Shown here: one piece after another, positions 9,540-17,970 of the stretch | How positions within the stretch are numbered: position 1 is the first letter of the stretch | Layout: every line of letters starts with the position of its first letter | Origin: Apostichopus parvimensis | Taxonomy: Eukaryota; Echinodermata; Holothuroidea; Aspidochirotida; Stichopodidae | Direction: 5' to 3' | DNA length: 20,660 nt | Assembly (NCBI GenBank): GCA_000934455.1 | Contig: KN883585.1 | Coordinates: forward strand, 117,135 to 137,794 | The notes under the pieces: generated by a model | Database searches by the model: none | Told to the model about the DNA's origin: nothing | What the model saw: the letters and a program-made list of their open reading frames with translations, nothing else | Translations under genes and position numbers: made by a program

Positions 9540-9640
9540 CTAGAGAGCCTGTGTAGGAGAATGTGTAAAAGTAAGTTGGCCTGACGTTTCGATCCTAGCA
9601 GGATCTTCTTCAAAGGCTAAATGACAAGTAACAGTAACAA
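9540..9640 (-). mobile_element. Probable retroelement remnant with hammerhead-like motif
   Basis: On the minus strand, TTGAAGA (9613-9607) is followed by a 5-bp stem GATCC-TGCTA-GGATC (9605-9591), then GAAACGTC. This is the arrangement of a hammerhead ribozyme core (CUGANGA, stem II, GAAA). Hammerheads are established components of Penelope-like retroelements and of retrozymes. Here the first core base is T instead of C, so activity is doubtful. No reverse transcriptase or endonuclease coding sequence is visible nearby, so this is at best a fragment, and the assignment is tentative. Confidence 0.4.
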
Positions 9641-9955
9641 AAGGGACAACAACACACACAGAATACAGACAGGTTAATGAGCATGGTGAACACAATGAGA
9701 TGGATGTAAGGGGATTAGTAGACAAGGGATTGAGAGAAGAAAGAAAGAAACCAACAGGGGAAGAGGAGAGGTAGGAGATAAACAGTGGAGGGACAAAGAG
9801 AGGATTAAGGGAAGGGGGTAGGGAATAAAATGGAGAAGGACAAAGACAGAAAGGTGTGGAGAAAAAAGGGTGGAAGAGAGCTAAGAGAAGAGGAGTGAAT
9901 GGGGAGGGGGGACGAGGGGAGAAGGGGGGGGGGGGACAGAAGAAAAGACAACTTA
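9641..9955. repeat. Purine-rich low-complexity tract
   Basis: About 300 nt dominated by A and G on the plus strand (GGAAGAGGAGAGG-like), ending in a G-run (about 9925-9936). It makes a long Pro/Ser-rich open frame on the minus strand that is an artefact of composition. Confidence 0.8.
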
Positions 9956-10004
9956 GAACAATGACTTCTGGTGTTTCAACGATTGGAAAGAAAATCACTG
10001 AATG

Positions 10005-10313
10005 TTACGTTATCACAGCTAGCGGTGGATAATCTTTTAAATCTGACTTAAATCCCGTCCTAACCTTCCCATATTTATGATAATGTGATTGAGAAGTCCC
10101 TAATGCATGGTAGGCAACATCCTGCAATGAGTGGAGTGACCCAGTAGCGTTAGTACAACTAAGAATACGACCCAACCCAGCAGACAACAAATGTTTAGGG
10201 AAGTTTAACCAGCCCGGAAGCCCATCCCAGGACGTAATGAGTCCAATTATCATAAGGCGAGTGTCTTCAGCAAACATCATAATACGCATTCGTGTACTAT
10301 ACATGCGTGTACT
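10005..10313 (-). other. Minus-strand open stretch, unrecognised
   Basis: An open frame of about 100 codons reads leftwards from the MITE edge, in ordinary-composition sequence (contains GLITSWDGLPGWLNFPKH and CTNATGSLHSLQDVAYHALG). It resembles nothing I can name. Its apparent start lies inside the 363-bp MITE inserted at 10314, so as it stands it is interrupted. It may be a fragment of the neighbouring retroelement or chance. Confidence 0.25.
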
Positions 10314-10676
10314 CAGTGGCGTAGGAAGGTACTTTTGAGTGGGGGGGGGGGCTGAAGACTGATGGCCGGCCTGGGGGAGGGGTTTAAGGGGAGGGGAGTG
10401 TCCCCCTTTTTTTGCATTTCCAGGTGGCCTCAGATGCAATTTGGTGCAATATAGCACACTTCAACACCCACTCCATTTTGTAAATAATTTTGCATTTTCA
10501 CCTGGCCTTAGATGCAATTTGGTGCTCCAAATGAGATTTTTTTCTCATTTGGAAATGAAAAAGGGGTTTTCTGACTTGCGGAGCGGGGGGGGGGGCGGAA
10601 TGATACTTCCGCCCCACCATATTTTTCACGTGGGGGCTTGGGCCCCCCCCCAGCCCCACCGGTTCCTACGCCCTTG
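10314..10676. mobile_element. hAT-like MITE, 363 bp
   Basis: The left end CAGTGGCGTAGGAAGG (10314) and the right end GGTTCCTACGCCCTTG (ending 10676) are imperfect inverted repeats. A perfect 8-bp direct repeat CGTGTACT flanks them (10306-10313 and 10677-10684). An 8-bp duplication with CAGTGGCGTA-type ends is the usual mark of hAT elements. There is no coding capacity. Inside, a block around CAGATGCAATTTGGTGC occurs twice (about 10431 and 10509). Confidence 0.88.
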
Positions 10677-10684
10677 CGTGTACT

Positions 10685-11635
10685 ACTAGTTTTTGGCACA
10701 AAGTTTTGTTTGAAAAACATACTCACGATAGTACGTAAAAGGAAGCTAGCGTATAGGGAATTTTTCTACATACCATGCATACTGAAACTACTGCAGTATT
10801 GTAGTATTACTAAGAAACGGCGGAGATTGTGACCGCGGAAAAGCTATATGAAAACTTAGCGTTTGTTGTTGAGAGAAAGAAGAACGGGCACTAAATGTCA
10901 GAGGTTTCTTTTTCTTTGACTATGACTGAAACATGCATCACAGCTTCTTAAGCAAGGTATAAATCTAATACTAATTTTAATTCATAATTTTTCAATAAAA
11001 TTCTCTGCATTTCACTGAGTCAGGAATTAATCTCAAATTATAGTTAAATCAGTTTCAAGAAGGAGCATCATAAACTTGTGCCAGGCTAGCTATAAACAAG
11101 GTATCCTTTGAGTGCGAAATCGCGTTCAACGTATACATCTTGTTAACCACCCGCGACTGAAAACGGCGTTCCATAACGTTCACATTCAACGGGCCAGCTG
11201 TATTTTTAGGCGGTTACTTCAAAGACACGATCTATCTGTTACTACACACGCTCTGACCTGTATATTACATTGACAATTTGACACCGTACCAGGTACTAAG
11301 TAACAACAGCAAAAGTCCGATCTAACTAAAGTAAGACTATACATCTTTAACGTCACTCAACTTTCTGACAGGGAAAGCGGTAAATTCTGTAACGTAGTCT
11401 ATATTCAGAATAGCTCTAGCCAAATCCTATCGCTAGGCCTAACTTAGGCTACACCCAAATTACACCTATAGCACAAGCGCTCCCAACGATAACCACAGTA
11501 ATAGTATCCTAATTCCTATACTTTGCACTATAATATATACTGTGTGGCCTTCACTGCAAGGGAGTGCCTGTGCAATACACTATTAGGCCTAAATACCATT
11601 GCCTACGCATATGACCTTTACTCTTCTTTAGGCCT
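10685..11635. other. Intergenic stretch, nothing recognised
   Basis: AT-rich, with no exon chain. It contains the first of a series of TAGGCCTA-type palindromes (11434, 11583, 11629). Confidence 0.5.
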
Positions 11636-11644
11636 ATGCTGTCT

Positions 11645-12370
11645 GGTTTCAGTTGTTTTCCGCACACGTTACTTTCCGCGCATTACTTTCCGCTGAAAAA
11701 ACTCTTGTCCGGAAAACAACTTTTTTTTCACATACCTGTACACTATATTTTTCCTCAATTTAAGGATACCAAATTCAGGCAGGATAATGAAAATAACATG
11801 AGAAAGTATCAAAGAACGTCGATAAAGGATGGTTAGGCTGAGTTCATGTCAGAAAAGTTAAGCTGCTTATAATTTACAGGAGGCTTGGGGTGGTTGTAAT
11901 TAGGGATTATTAAAGAAGTATGAGGCGGTCGGCGGATAAAAGGGCAAAGGGACGCCCGCGTTATCAGAAGGATTGAGTATCTAATAAAGTATTAAAACTG
12001 CGGTCCGCGTAATGATGGTTTAAAAAAATTTTGATTTTTGATTTTTTTTGATTTTCAAAAAAATAAAAAATTAAACTTGTGCTTACAGCCTAAGCTACAA
12101 CCTTAGCTATCCTAATAATAATCTAGTCTCGAAGGAGACATTTTATCCTACATTTTACATCTACACTTTATCCTGCTACAGTCAAATCCAATATTCTCCC
12201 ACCTCCTAAATCCTTCCATGTGCCTAATCATTTCAGTAAGTCATTCTGTTCCTCCCCAAAAAACGGTACTTTCCGCTGAAAAAAACGTTGTTTTGCGCTG
12301 ACAAATTTGTGTGCGGAAAACACCGTTTTGTTTCAGCGGAAAGTAACGTGTGCGGAAAATAACGGTACCC
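11645..12370. mobile_element. TIR element, 726 bp, with 9-bp target duplication (Mutator-like candidate)
   Basis: ATGCTGTCT occurs as a perfect direct repeat at 11636-11644 and 12371-12379. Between them the ends are inverted repeats. The left reads GG, nine variable bases, then TTTTCCGCACACGTTAC; the reverse complement of the right aligns base for base with four mismatches in the first eleven and continues identically through TTTCCGC. The subterminal sequence repeats GTACTTTCCGCTGAAA and GTGCGGAAAACA motifs in both orientations (12265-12365). A 9-bp duplication with long inverted repeats suggests a Mutator-like non-autonomous element. No transposase is seen. Confidence 0.82.
12263..12366. repeat. 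Foldback hairpin in the right arm of the 726-bp element
   Basis: GGTACTTTCCGCTGAAA at about 12267 pairs with TTTCAGCGGAAAGTAAC at about 12330-12346, with secondary CGGAAAACA/TGTTTTGCG pairing between. The right arm is thus itself a palindrome longer than the simple terminal repeat. Confidence 0.75.
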
Positions 12371-12486
12371 ATGCTGTCTTACCCTAATCCTCAATCTTAT
12401 TCCTAACAACGGTATATCCTATTACTAGATAAGGCTATAGCCTAGGCCTATCTTTTTGTTTTAGACTACTTTGTAACTCAAGGTCA

Positions 12487-13002
12487 ATGTATCCTCATGG
12501 GTGTGTACATAAATCTGGACAGACTATGCCAATTGGGAGTGCAAAAAACCTGCCAAACATGGAGGGTCATGTGCTCTCTTGTAGCACTGTACTACTACTA
12601 TATATAGAACTTACTGTATGTGTATTCTTAGCAACACAAATCTCCATACTGTTTTTGCACGTAACAACTACAGTAACATGGTATGATAGGAGTGACTGCC
12701 GTAAATACTCAAGTCCAACAGTTAGTTGTTCAAATAGTAACCAGGCTCCATCCATTTCTGACACACATACAAAATCTAAATATCATCCAAACCTAAGCAA
12801 TTATTTTCAGTTTTACCATAATTGCTCAGTATTGTGGTGTTCATTGTCTATGGAACTCTTATCACTTCGAACTGTCAAAGGGAAAAATAATATGTCAGTA
12901 GCACCTGGGAGCACTTCACATGACCCTCCATTGTTGGTACGTTTTCCTACTGTGGAGCAAGAGTTCTGGATCATATGTGATAGGATGGGTATCCTATGCT
13001 AG
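12487..13002 (+). CDS. Possible hypothetical protein, 171 codons, doubtful
   Basis: The longest uninterrupted frame in the window, ATG 12487 to TAG 13003-13005. It contains a hydrophobic, membrane-like stretch near residues 31-55 (VLLLYIELTVCVFLATQISI) and a Ser/Asn/His-rich remainder. I recognise no domain. A frame of this length is not much beyond chance for 20 kb of six-frame sequence. It sits about 530 bp upstream of the PMF1 start on the same strand, where an unspliced separate gene would be unusual. Alternatives are promoter-region sequence, a retained 5' exon or a decayed repeat. Confidence 0.15.
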   Translation: MYPHGCVHKSGQTMPIGSAKNLPNMEGHVLSCSTVLLLYIELTVCVFLATQISILFLHVTTTVTWYDRSDCRKYSSPTVSCSNSNQAPSISDTHTKSKYHPNLSNYFQFYHNCSVLWCSLSMELLSLRTVKGKNNMSVAPGSTSHDPPLLVRFPTVEQEFWIICDRMGILC

Positions 13003-13522
13003 AATTAGGCCTAGCTATAGGCTAAATGGTTAATGTTAGACCTAGGCTAGTATTATAATGGTAAAGGCTAGGCAAGCTGAAGTCAGGTGTAAACTTACAA
13101 ATTTATTTATTGAACAGGCAATCCCAATGTTTCACGATAGGGCCTATTTTAGGCTCGGATATAAAGGCTAAAATACTAAAATGAAAGGCAAAAGCTCAGA
13201 GCTATGCAACCTGCATAGCCAAGGCTAATGTTAGTATATCACTGGCAAAGTCTATTCACCACCTTTATCGATGGCAAAGTTTGCCAGAGTGTAAATTGTG
13301 TGGCCTAGTGAGCATAGCAGATATTAGGCTTTTTACCTGATTTGCAAACCAGATACGTCCGTCTTTTCTGTGGTTAACAAATTTGGTCACCAAAACGTAA
13401 GTTATAATGTAAGTTATACTACTGTAGATTGCGGTTGACCAGAAAACTTCATAAATGTTTGTCATATTTTTACAGGTATACAGATAACATTCAGAGTTTG
13501 TGCTATTCTTTCTTCCATACAG

Positions 13523-13532
13523 TACATTAGCA
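13523..13532 (+). other. Likely 5' UTR end of the PMF1 gene after a 3' splice site
   Basis: A good pyrimidine tract and acceptor (CTATTCTTTCTTCCATACAG, AG 13521-13522) lies only ten bases before the start ATG at 13533. This suggests that an upstream non-coding first exon, not identified here, is spliced on. Confidence 0.5.
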
Positions 13533-16500
13533 ATGGATCTTGTGACAGAAACACAGCCAGCTCTGGGTATTGCAGAAACAACAGGGACATCTGAAACAGA
13601 ATTAACAGGAGAAGACAGCAGAACAGAATATGAAGGTCCCCATATGATTCATCTACGGCAAGCTTTGCAGAAAACAAGAAAGAAATGCATTGATTCGTTA
13701 AAGTGAGTCCTAAGGATTAGATTTTTATAAATAATTTAATTGCTATGTTTAGCAGATTTTTCACCACAAAGCATTCAACAGGAGAGCCTGCTTCCAAAGT
13801 TGATGTTGTCATACCATGGCTAAGATTAATACAAACTGAATATTCATCCATGTGTACACATTAAACTATGGGGGAGGTGGCCACAGATAATTGTCTATCC
13901 CCCTACCCCCCACCCCCTCAAAAAAGATATTTTGAATAAGAAAAGAGGTTCAAGCAGTACTCTGCCATCCACCTCCCCCACCACAGATCACCAAACGTGG
14001 TTGAGATAGTGTTTTCAACTAGCAATGTTAGACAAGTTTGACATTGTTTGTCACCATTATATACCTATATCCCAATCAGATTATAATGAATACAATATAT
14101 GTATTTTTACATACATGTGTACAGTAATTCTTTTTGCATTAAATGAAAAGTTGCTTATACGAATACTCCATTAGAATTATAAAGTTTGTCTTTCAGATAT
14201 AACACTTTTGCGAGGAAATACAAATTTGCCCATGAGTCGGCTCCTCATGTACTTCGCCATTGCTTGGAAGAATTTAAGGAACAACTGGACAACATGATAA
14301 AGGTTAGTTTCATAAATTTTATGAACACCCATGACCCATCCCTCTCTTGGCAAAACTACTGTAAAGTGTTCAGAATTAGTTCAAAGATGTTGACAGCCAT
14401 GAATACTCAAACAGTAACAATTATTTACAAAGTGGTAAAGATTCAGTATTATCAGATTAAAAGTTGTAAGAATTGATTTGAAATTACTTGAAGACTAAAA
14501 GTCAACAGCTGAATATAGACAAGTGCTGCATTTACAGTTTGGTGGAGTTTGCTCTCAATCTTTCATTTATGAGGGACTAGGCACAAGTCATGTAGATGTT
14601 AAATGGAAAAAAATAACTCAAACTTCAGCATTGGTCTGTCTGATAGAGATAATTGCCCCTCCCTCCTCACCCCATCCTCTTCAGCCAGGAGATAAAATCT
14701 CTTAACACAGTCTTTGGTCTATGTGATAGAGATAACTGCCCCTCCCTCCTCACCCCACTCTCCACAGTCAGGATACACAAACCGTCAGGCTCACATCATC
14801 ATTGGTTTATGTGATAGAGATAACTGCCCCTCCCTCCTCACCCCACCCTCCACAGCCAGGAGGCACAAACCCTCACATCATCATTGCTTTATGTAATAGA
14901 GACAACTGCCCCTCACCCCACCCTCCACATCCAGTTGACAAAAACCCTAACATCATCATTGGTTTATGTGATAGAAACAACTGCCCCTCCCTCCTCACCC
15001 CATCCTCTACAGCCAGGAGGCAAAATTCAACCATCATTAACTTCCCCAAACGGCTACGAGAAATGCCATTTGTAGATATGACAGCTTTAATGGTGCCCGA
15101 TACACAAGGCTGATCAAGTCGAGATATGACATCTTGAGCAACACACATGCATTTGCTTATTTTTCATATTAAATTCAATGCTTTATTTTCTTTCATGAAG
15201 TTGGACTTGAAAATGCAGAATCTAAAATATTGAACATTTTAGCATTCAGACCTAACGATGGTAGGCATTTCCAGTGGACATCAGTATTGTTAACATTTGA
15301 CTGTATTGCTTTGTCATCAAAAGTTCAAAACCCAAACAAATAAGTACACTTAATTAGTGGTGGTCTGATTACAGGTTGTAAACTGCTTGTTAACGATTAA
15401 ATGACTTTTCTTTGCACAGGATGAGCTGAAAGAGATGATAACGCAGGAAGATTTGGTTCCTCTATTCAACAATCTAGACACACTGATACAAGAGGGCACA
15501 TCTAAGGAACTTAAACAAGCATGGTAAACCCCAAGTCAAACCTTATGTAATTTAAGTCATACTTCACCTTGAGAATTCAAACGGGGGGGGAGGGCAGGGG
15601 TTGTGAGATGAGCTCACCACCCTACTCAGGGTTGCCAAAATGTTTTGGTGGGTTGCCAAAGCAAACTTCTCAGAGAAAGAAACAAAATGCTGCTGTGGAA
15701 GAATCTTTCAACATGAATTACTTTGACTGTCAAATGTTTGAAGATATAAAACTGTTTGGCAACTACGCATAAAAATGATCAAGGTGAAAATTGGGGTCAC
15801 CAATCAAAAGGTTTGAATACGAAATTGCTACACTCATTGATGCAGCATGGCAAATATTTATTACACAACAGGAATGCCAAAATATCCATCACCATCAAGT
15901 TTATTTATTTGTGATCATCTGCCTAGAACAATACTTCTTAACATCAACTGATAATTTATTTGATAACACATCTAGAAAAAACTGTTAAACAGAGTTGTAA
16001 CAAGTCGCTACTGTACAAGCTGATGTCAAAAACAGTGATATCTTCTGATCTGAAATGAATCCAGGCTGTGACGTTTTTCAGAGTTCAAACTTAGCAATTA
16101 TATTGGGAGTATTTCACATTCTAAAGAGCGGTCATTCCAGTCGTGAATTGCTACAGCACTGCCCTTTTGTAACCTCATTTCTGTCTTGCATAGATCATAA
16201 GCAAGAGAAACGCATCACTAATTATTTCAGGTTGTTTGTATGGGATTCCTTGATATTACTTGGCCAAGGGGGTTGGGGAAGGGGGGGAGGTACATTTAGA
16301 GGGATTTTGTCATGTGCTTAAACATGTATCAACAGGTTCCAATGGCTCAATATAGAGGCTTCAAAAAGTTATCGAAGTTATCAAAATGGGTTGAATTGTT
16401 ATTACGTTCTTTGTAGGTTTGGTTGGAGATGGGGAACTTTGATCAAAGGTCAAATACATAATTAAATATTGATTCTATTTTAGGAGGCCATCTGGTATCC

Positions 16501-17288
16501 CTCAGATTGACATCAAGGATCACCTTTACCAGGTTAAACTTGAAGAAAAGGAAAAACTGCTGAAGCTCCTAGATGCAACAAACGAAGAGACGCAGAGACT
16601 GAAAGAACTGGTCGAGAAGAAGAAACAACACATCAACCATACGCAGATAAAGATTCAAGATCATTTGCAGTTTTTTGACAAGGTTTGTGATTTCTGAGAT
16701 ATCAATTTAACTGGGCTTCAGTCAGTGTGTCTGCTCTCTGGTTCTAGCTTATTAGCTTAAGAATATGCTATATTTGCACAGGTCTGTTAAGAAAATATCT
16801 TGTTACTTTGTTATATTATAAATGGTGCTAGGAAAGATCAGCAATGTCCGAAAGCCATGGAAGCCTAGGTTCTCAACCTTTTCCCCATCCACGGTTCCTT
16901 AGGGACAATGACAAATTGTTAATGGACCCTCAAACATAGGGAGTTTCATTTAACTACCTTAGCACCACCATGATTGGGCCAGAAAAAATGCTGGAGTTTT
17001 TTTTCCCCGGATGGCAATTTCAGACTTTTTGCAAAAGTCCTGACAGCCTGTATAAGTCAGTAAACTGCAAACAAGCACCTCCTGCTGTTTTTGCTCATAC
17101 TGAATACAAAGTTTCATGGACCACAGACCCCAAACTATTTCCACAATCCAGAGACCCCAGTTCGAAAGAAATGGCACTAAAGCAATGACCTTTTCCTTAT
17201 CTTTTTACCCTCTTAGGCATACGAGGCCTGTGACCAGATACCTTCAAGAGAAATTCAATCGTGTCAAATGGAATTAGACTATATCTGA
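13533..17288 (+). CDS. PMF1: PMF1/Nnf1, subunit of the MIS12 kinetochore complex
   Basis: Five coding exons: 13533-13702, 14197-14302, 15420-15523, 16484-16682, 17217-17288. They join to 651 nt, 216 aa, stop TGA 17286-17288; the human protein is about 205 aa. Residues 1-37 are acidic and variable. Residues 38-126 match the helical head of Nnf1-family proteins (KKCIDSL, HVLRHCLEEFKEQL, LVPLFNNLDTLIQEG). The family hallmark WRPSGIP is at 127-133, with its Trp codon split by intron 3. A heptad-rich coiled coil follows (about 140-193). In animals PMF1 pairs with MIS12 in the MIS12 complex (with DSN1 and NSL1), which links CENP-C on centromeric chromatin to NDC80 and microtubules. All five exons keep frame with consensus splice sites. 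The first Met after the 13522 acceptor is taken as start. The last exon was chosen by frame and acceptor and is less conserved. Confidence 0.92.
13703..14196 (+). other. PMF1 intron 1
   Basis: Donor GTGAGT, acceptor TTGTCTTTCAG, phase 2. It holds a pair of inverted 12-mers (TGGGGGAGGTGG 13869-13880, CCACCTCCCCCA 13969-13980) around a C-rich stretch and a TCAAAAAAGATATTTTGAA motif that also occurs near position 993. Confidence 0.8.
14303..15419 (+). other. PMF1 intron 2
   Basis: Phase 0 intron, donor GTTAGT, acceptor CTTTGCACAG. It contains the C-rich minisatellite. An open stretch continues past the exon 2 donor, but it is intronic because the conserved protein resumes at 15420. Confidence 0.85.
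14633..15030. repeat. C-rich minisatellite, five copies, 75-88 bp period
   Basis: Copies of a unit beginning TGATAGAGATAACTGCCCC and continuing TCCCTCCTCACCCC, CCACAGCCAGGAGG and CATCATCATTGGTTTATG. TGATAGA or its variant lies at 14641, 14724, 14812, 14894 and 14969 (spacings 83, 88, 82, 75). Spacing is mostly not a multiple of three, so open frames across it are not coding. It lies wholly within PMF1 intron 2. Confidence 0.92.
15524..16483 (+). other. PMF1 intron 3
   Basis: Donor GTAAAC, acceptor TTCTATTTTAG, splitting the Trp codon of the WRPSGIP motif (phase 2). Contains G-runs (about 15584-15600, 16267-16291) and no other gene. Confidence 0.85.
16683..17216 (+). other. PMF1 intron 4
   Basis: Phase 0, donor GTTTGT, acceptor TATCTTTTTACCCTCTTAG. 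No feature inside. Confidence 0.75.
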
Positions 17289-17970
17289 AGCCTTTGCCGA
17301 TTTGCAGTTTGGCCATCTGGTGATCTCTCAGTTGTCCAGTGGGATAATCCCCGATTTTTAATGGACCACTAACAAGGCCCATAAAGAGAACATTGATGTG
17401 TACAGCCAGTGGATAGTAACAAGACTCCATGGTAAAACTCAACTCATATAAGCTGTGTCCATTCTGTGATGCTACAGTTGGGGATCACAATTTGTGAGAC
17501 ACAGGTTTGAGGGGATCATGTGGCCCTCTGAATCAAAAAGACATTGACTGTGTCAGGGAGTAATTTAGTGCTCAGATTTTGTGGGTCTGAACTTTGTCAC
17601 ACATAGAGTATATAAATACTATGGTTCCTGTGTTGCAAAAAAAAAAGCTATACAGCTTTGGACATGTGCCATAGCAGCTGCACCATTGTGCATAGCATTT
17701 CCCAATGTGACAGGGGATAAATTATTTATTGTGTGTAATTAAATACCTCTTTATTAAAAGTAACAGAAGTGGAGATGTCACTAAGAGACAATGTTTGATC
17801 AGGACTAAGAGACTGAGTATTTGAGCAGTACAGATACTTCACTATGGAGTTAGTAAAGTAACCAATAAATTTTCCCTTAAACACATTTGCAAATAAAACC
17901 GGCAATTTTCGGTTTTTGTCAAGGGAAGTCAATTGAGCTCTGATCCCTGACAAATAAAGGTTACTGTACA
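17289..17970 (+). other. Putative 3' UTR of PMF1 with poly(A) signals
   Basis: Follows the stop at 17286-17288. Canonical AATAAA hexamers occur at 17864-17869 and 17953-17958, and further ones at 18327-18332 and 18358-18363. Which is used cannot be told from sequence. Confidence 0.45.

Noticed and set aside
9540-9998. Minus-strand 152-codon Pro/Ser/Phe-rich frame
   Set aside because: It is produced by the purine-rich low-complexity tract, not by coding constraint.
10005-10457. Minus-strand 150-codon frame as an intact gene
   Set aside because: Its N-terminal third lies in the 363-bp MITE, so it is a chance join; only the part to 10313 is kept as an unrecognised open stretch.
13500-13532. 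Extension of the PMF1 start to an upstream GTG
   Set aside because: It crosses a good 3' splice site at 13521-13522, and the ATG at 13533 is the first in the exon.
13462-13677. Minus-strand 71-codon frame
   Set aside because: Antisense shadow of PMF1 exon 1.
13869-13980. Inverted 12-mers as a small transposon
   Set aside because: The arms are simple G/C-rich sequence, and no target duplication outside them was found.
14714-15113. Open frames with repeated Pro/Ser segments in PMF1 intron 2
   Set aside because: They come from minisatellite units whose spacing is mostly not divisible by three, so the frame changes between copies.
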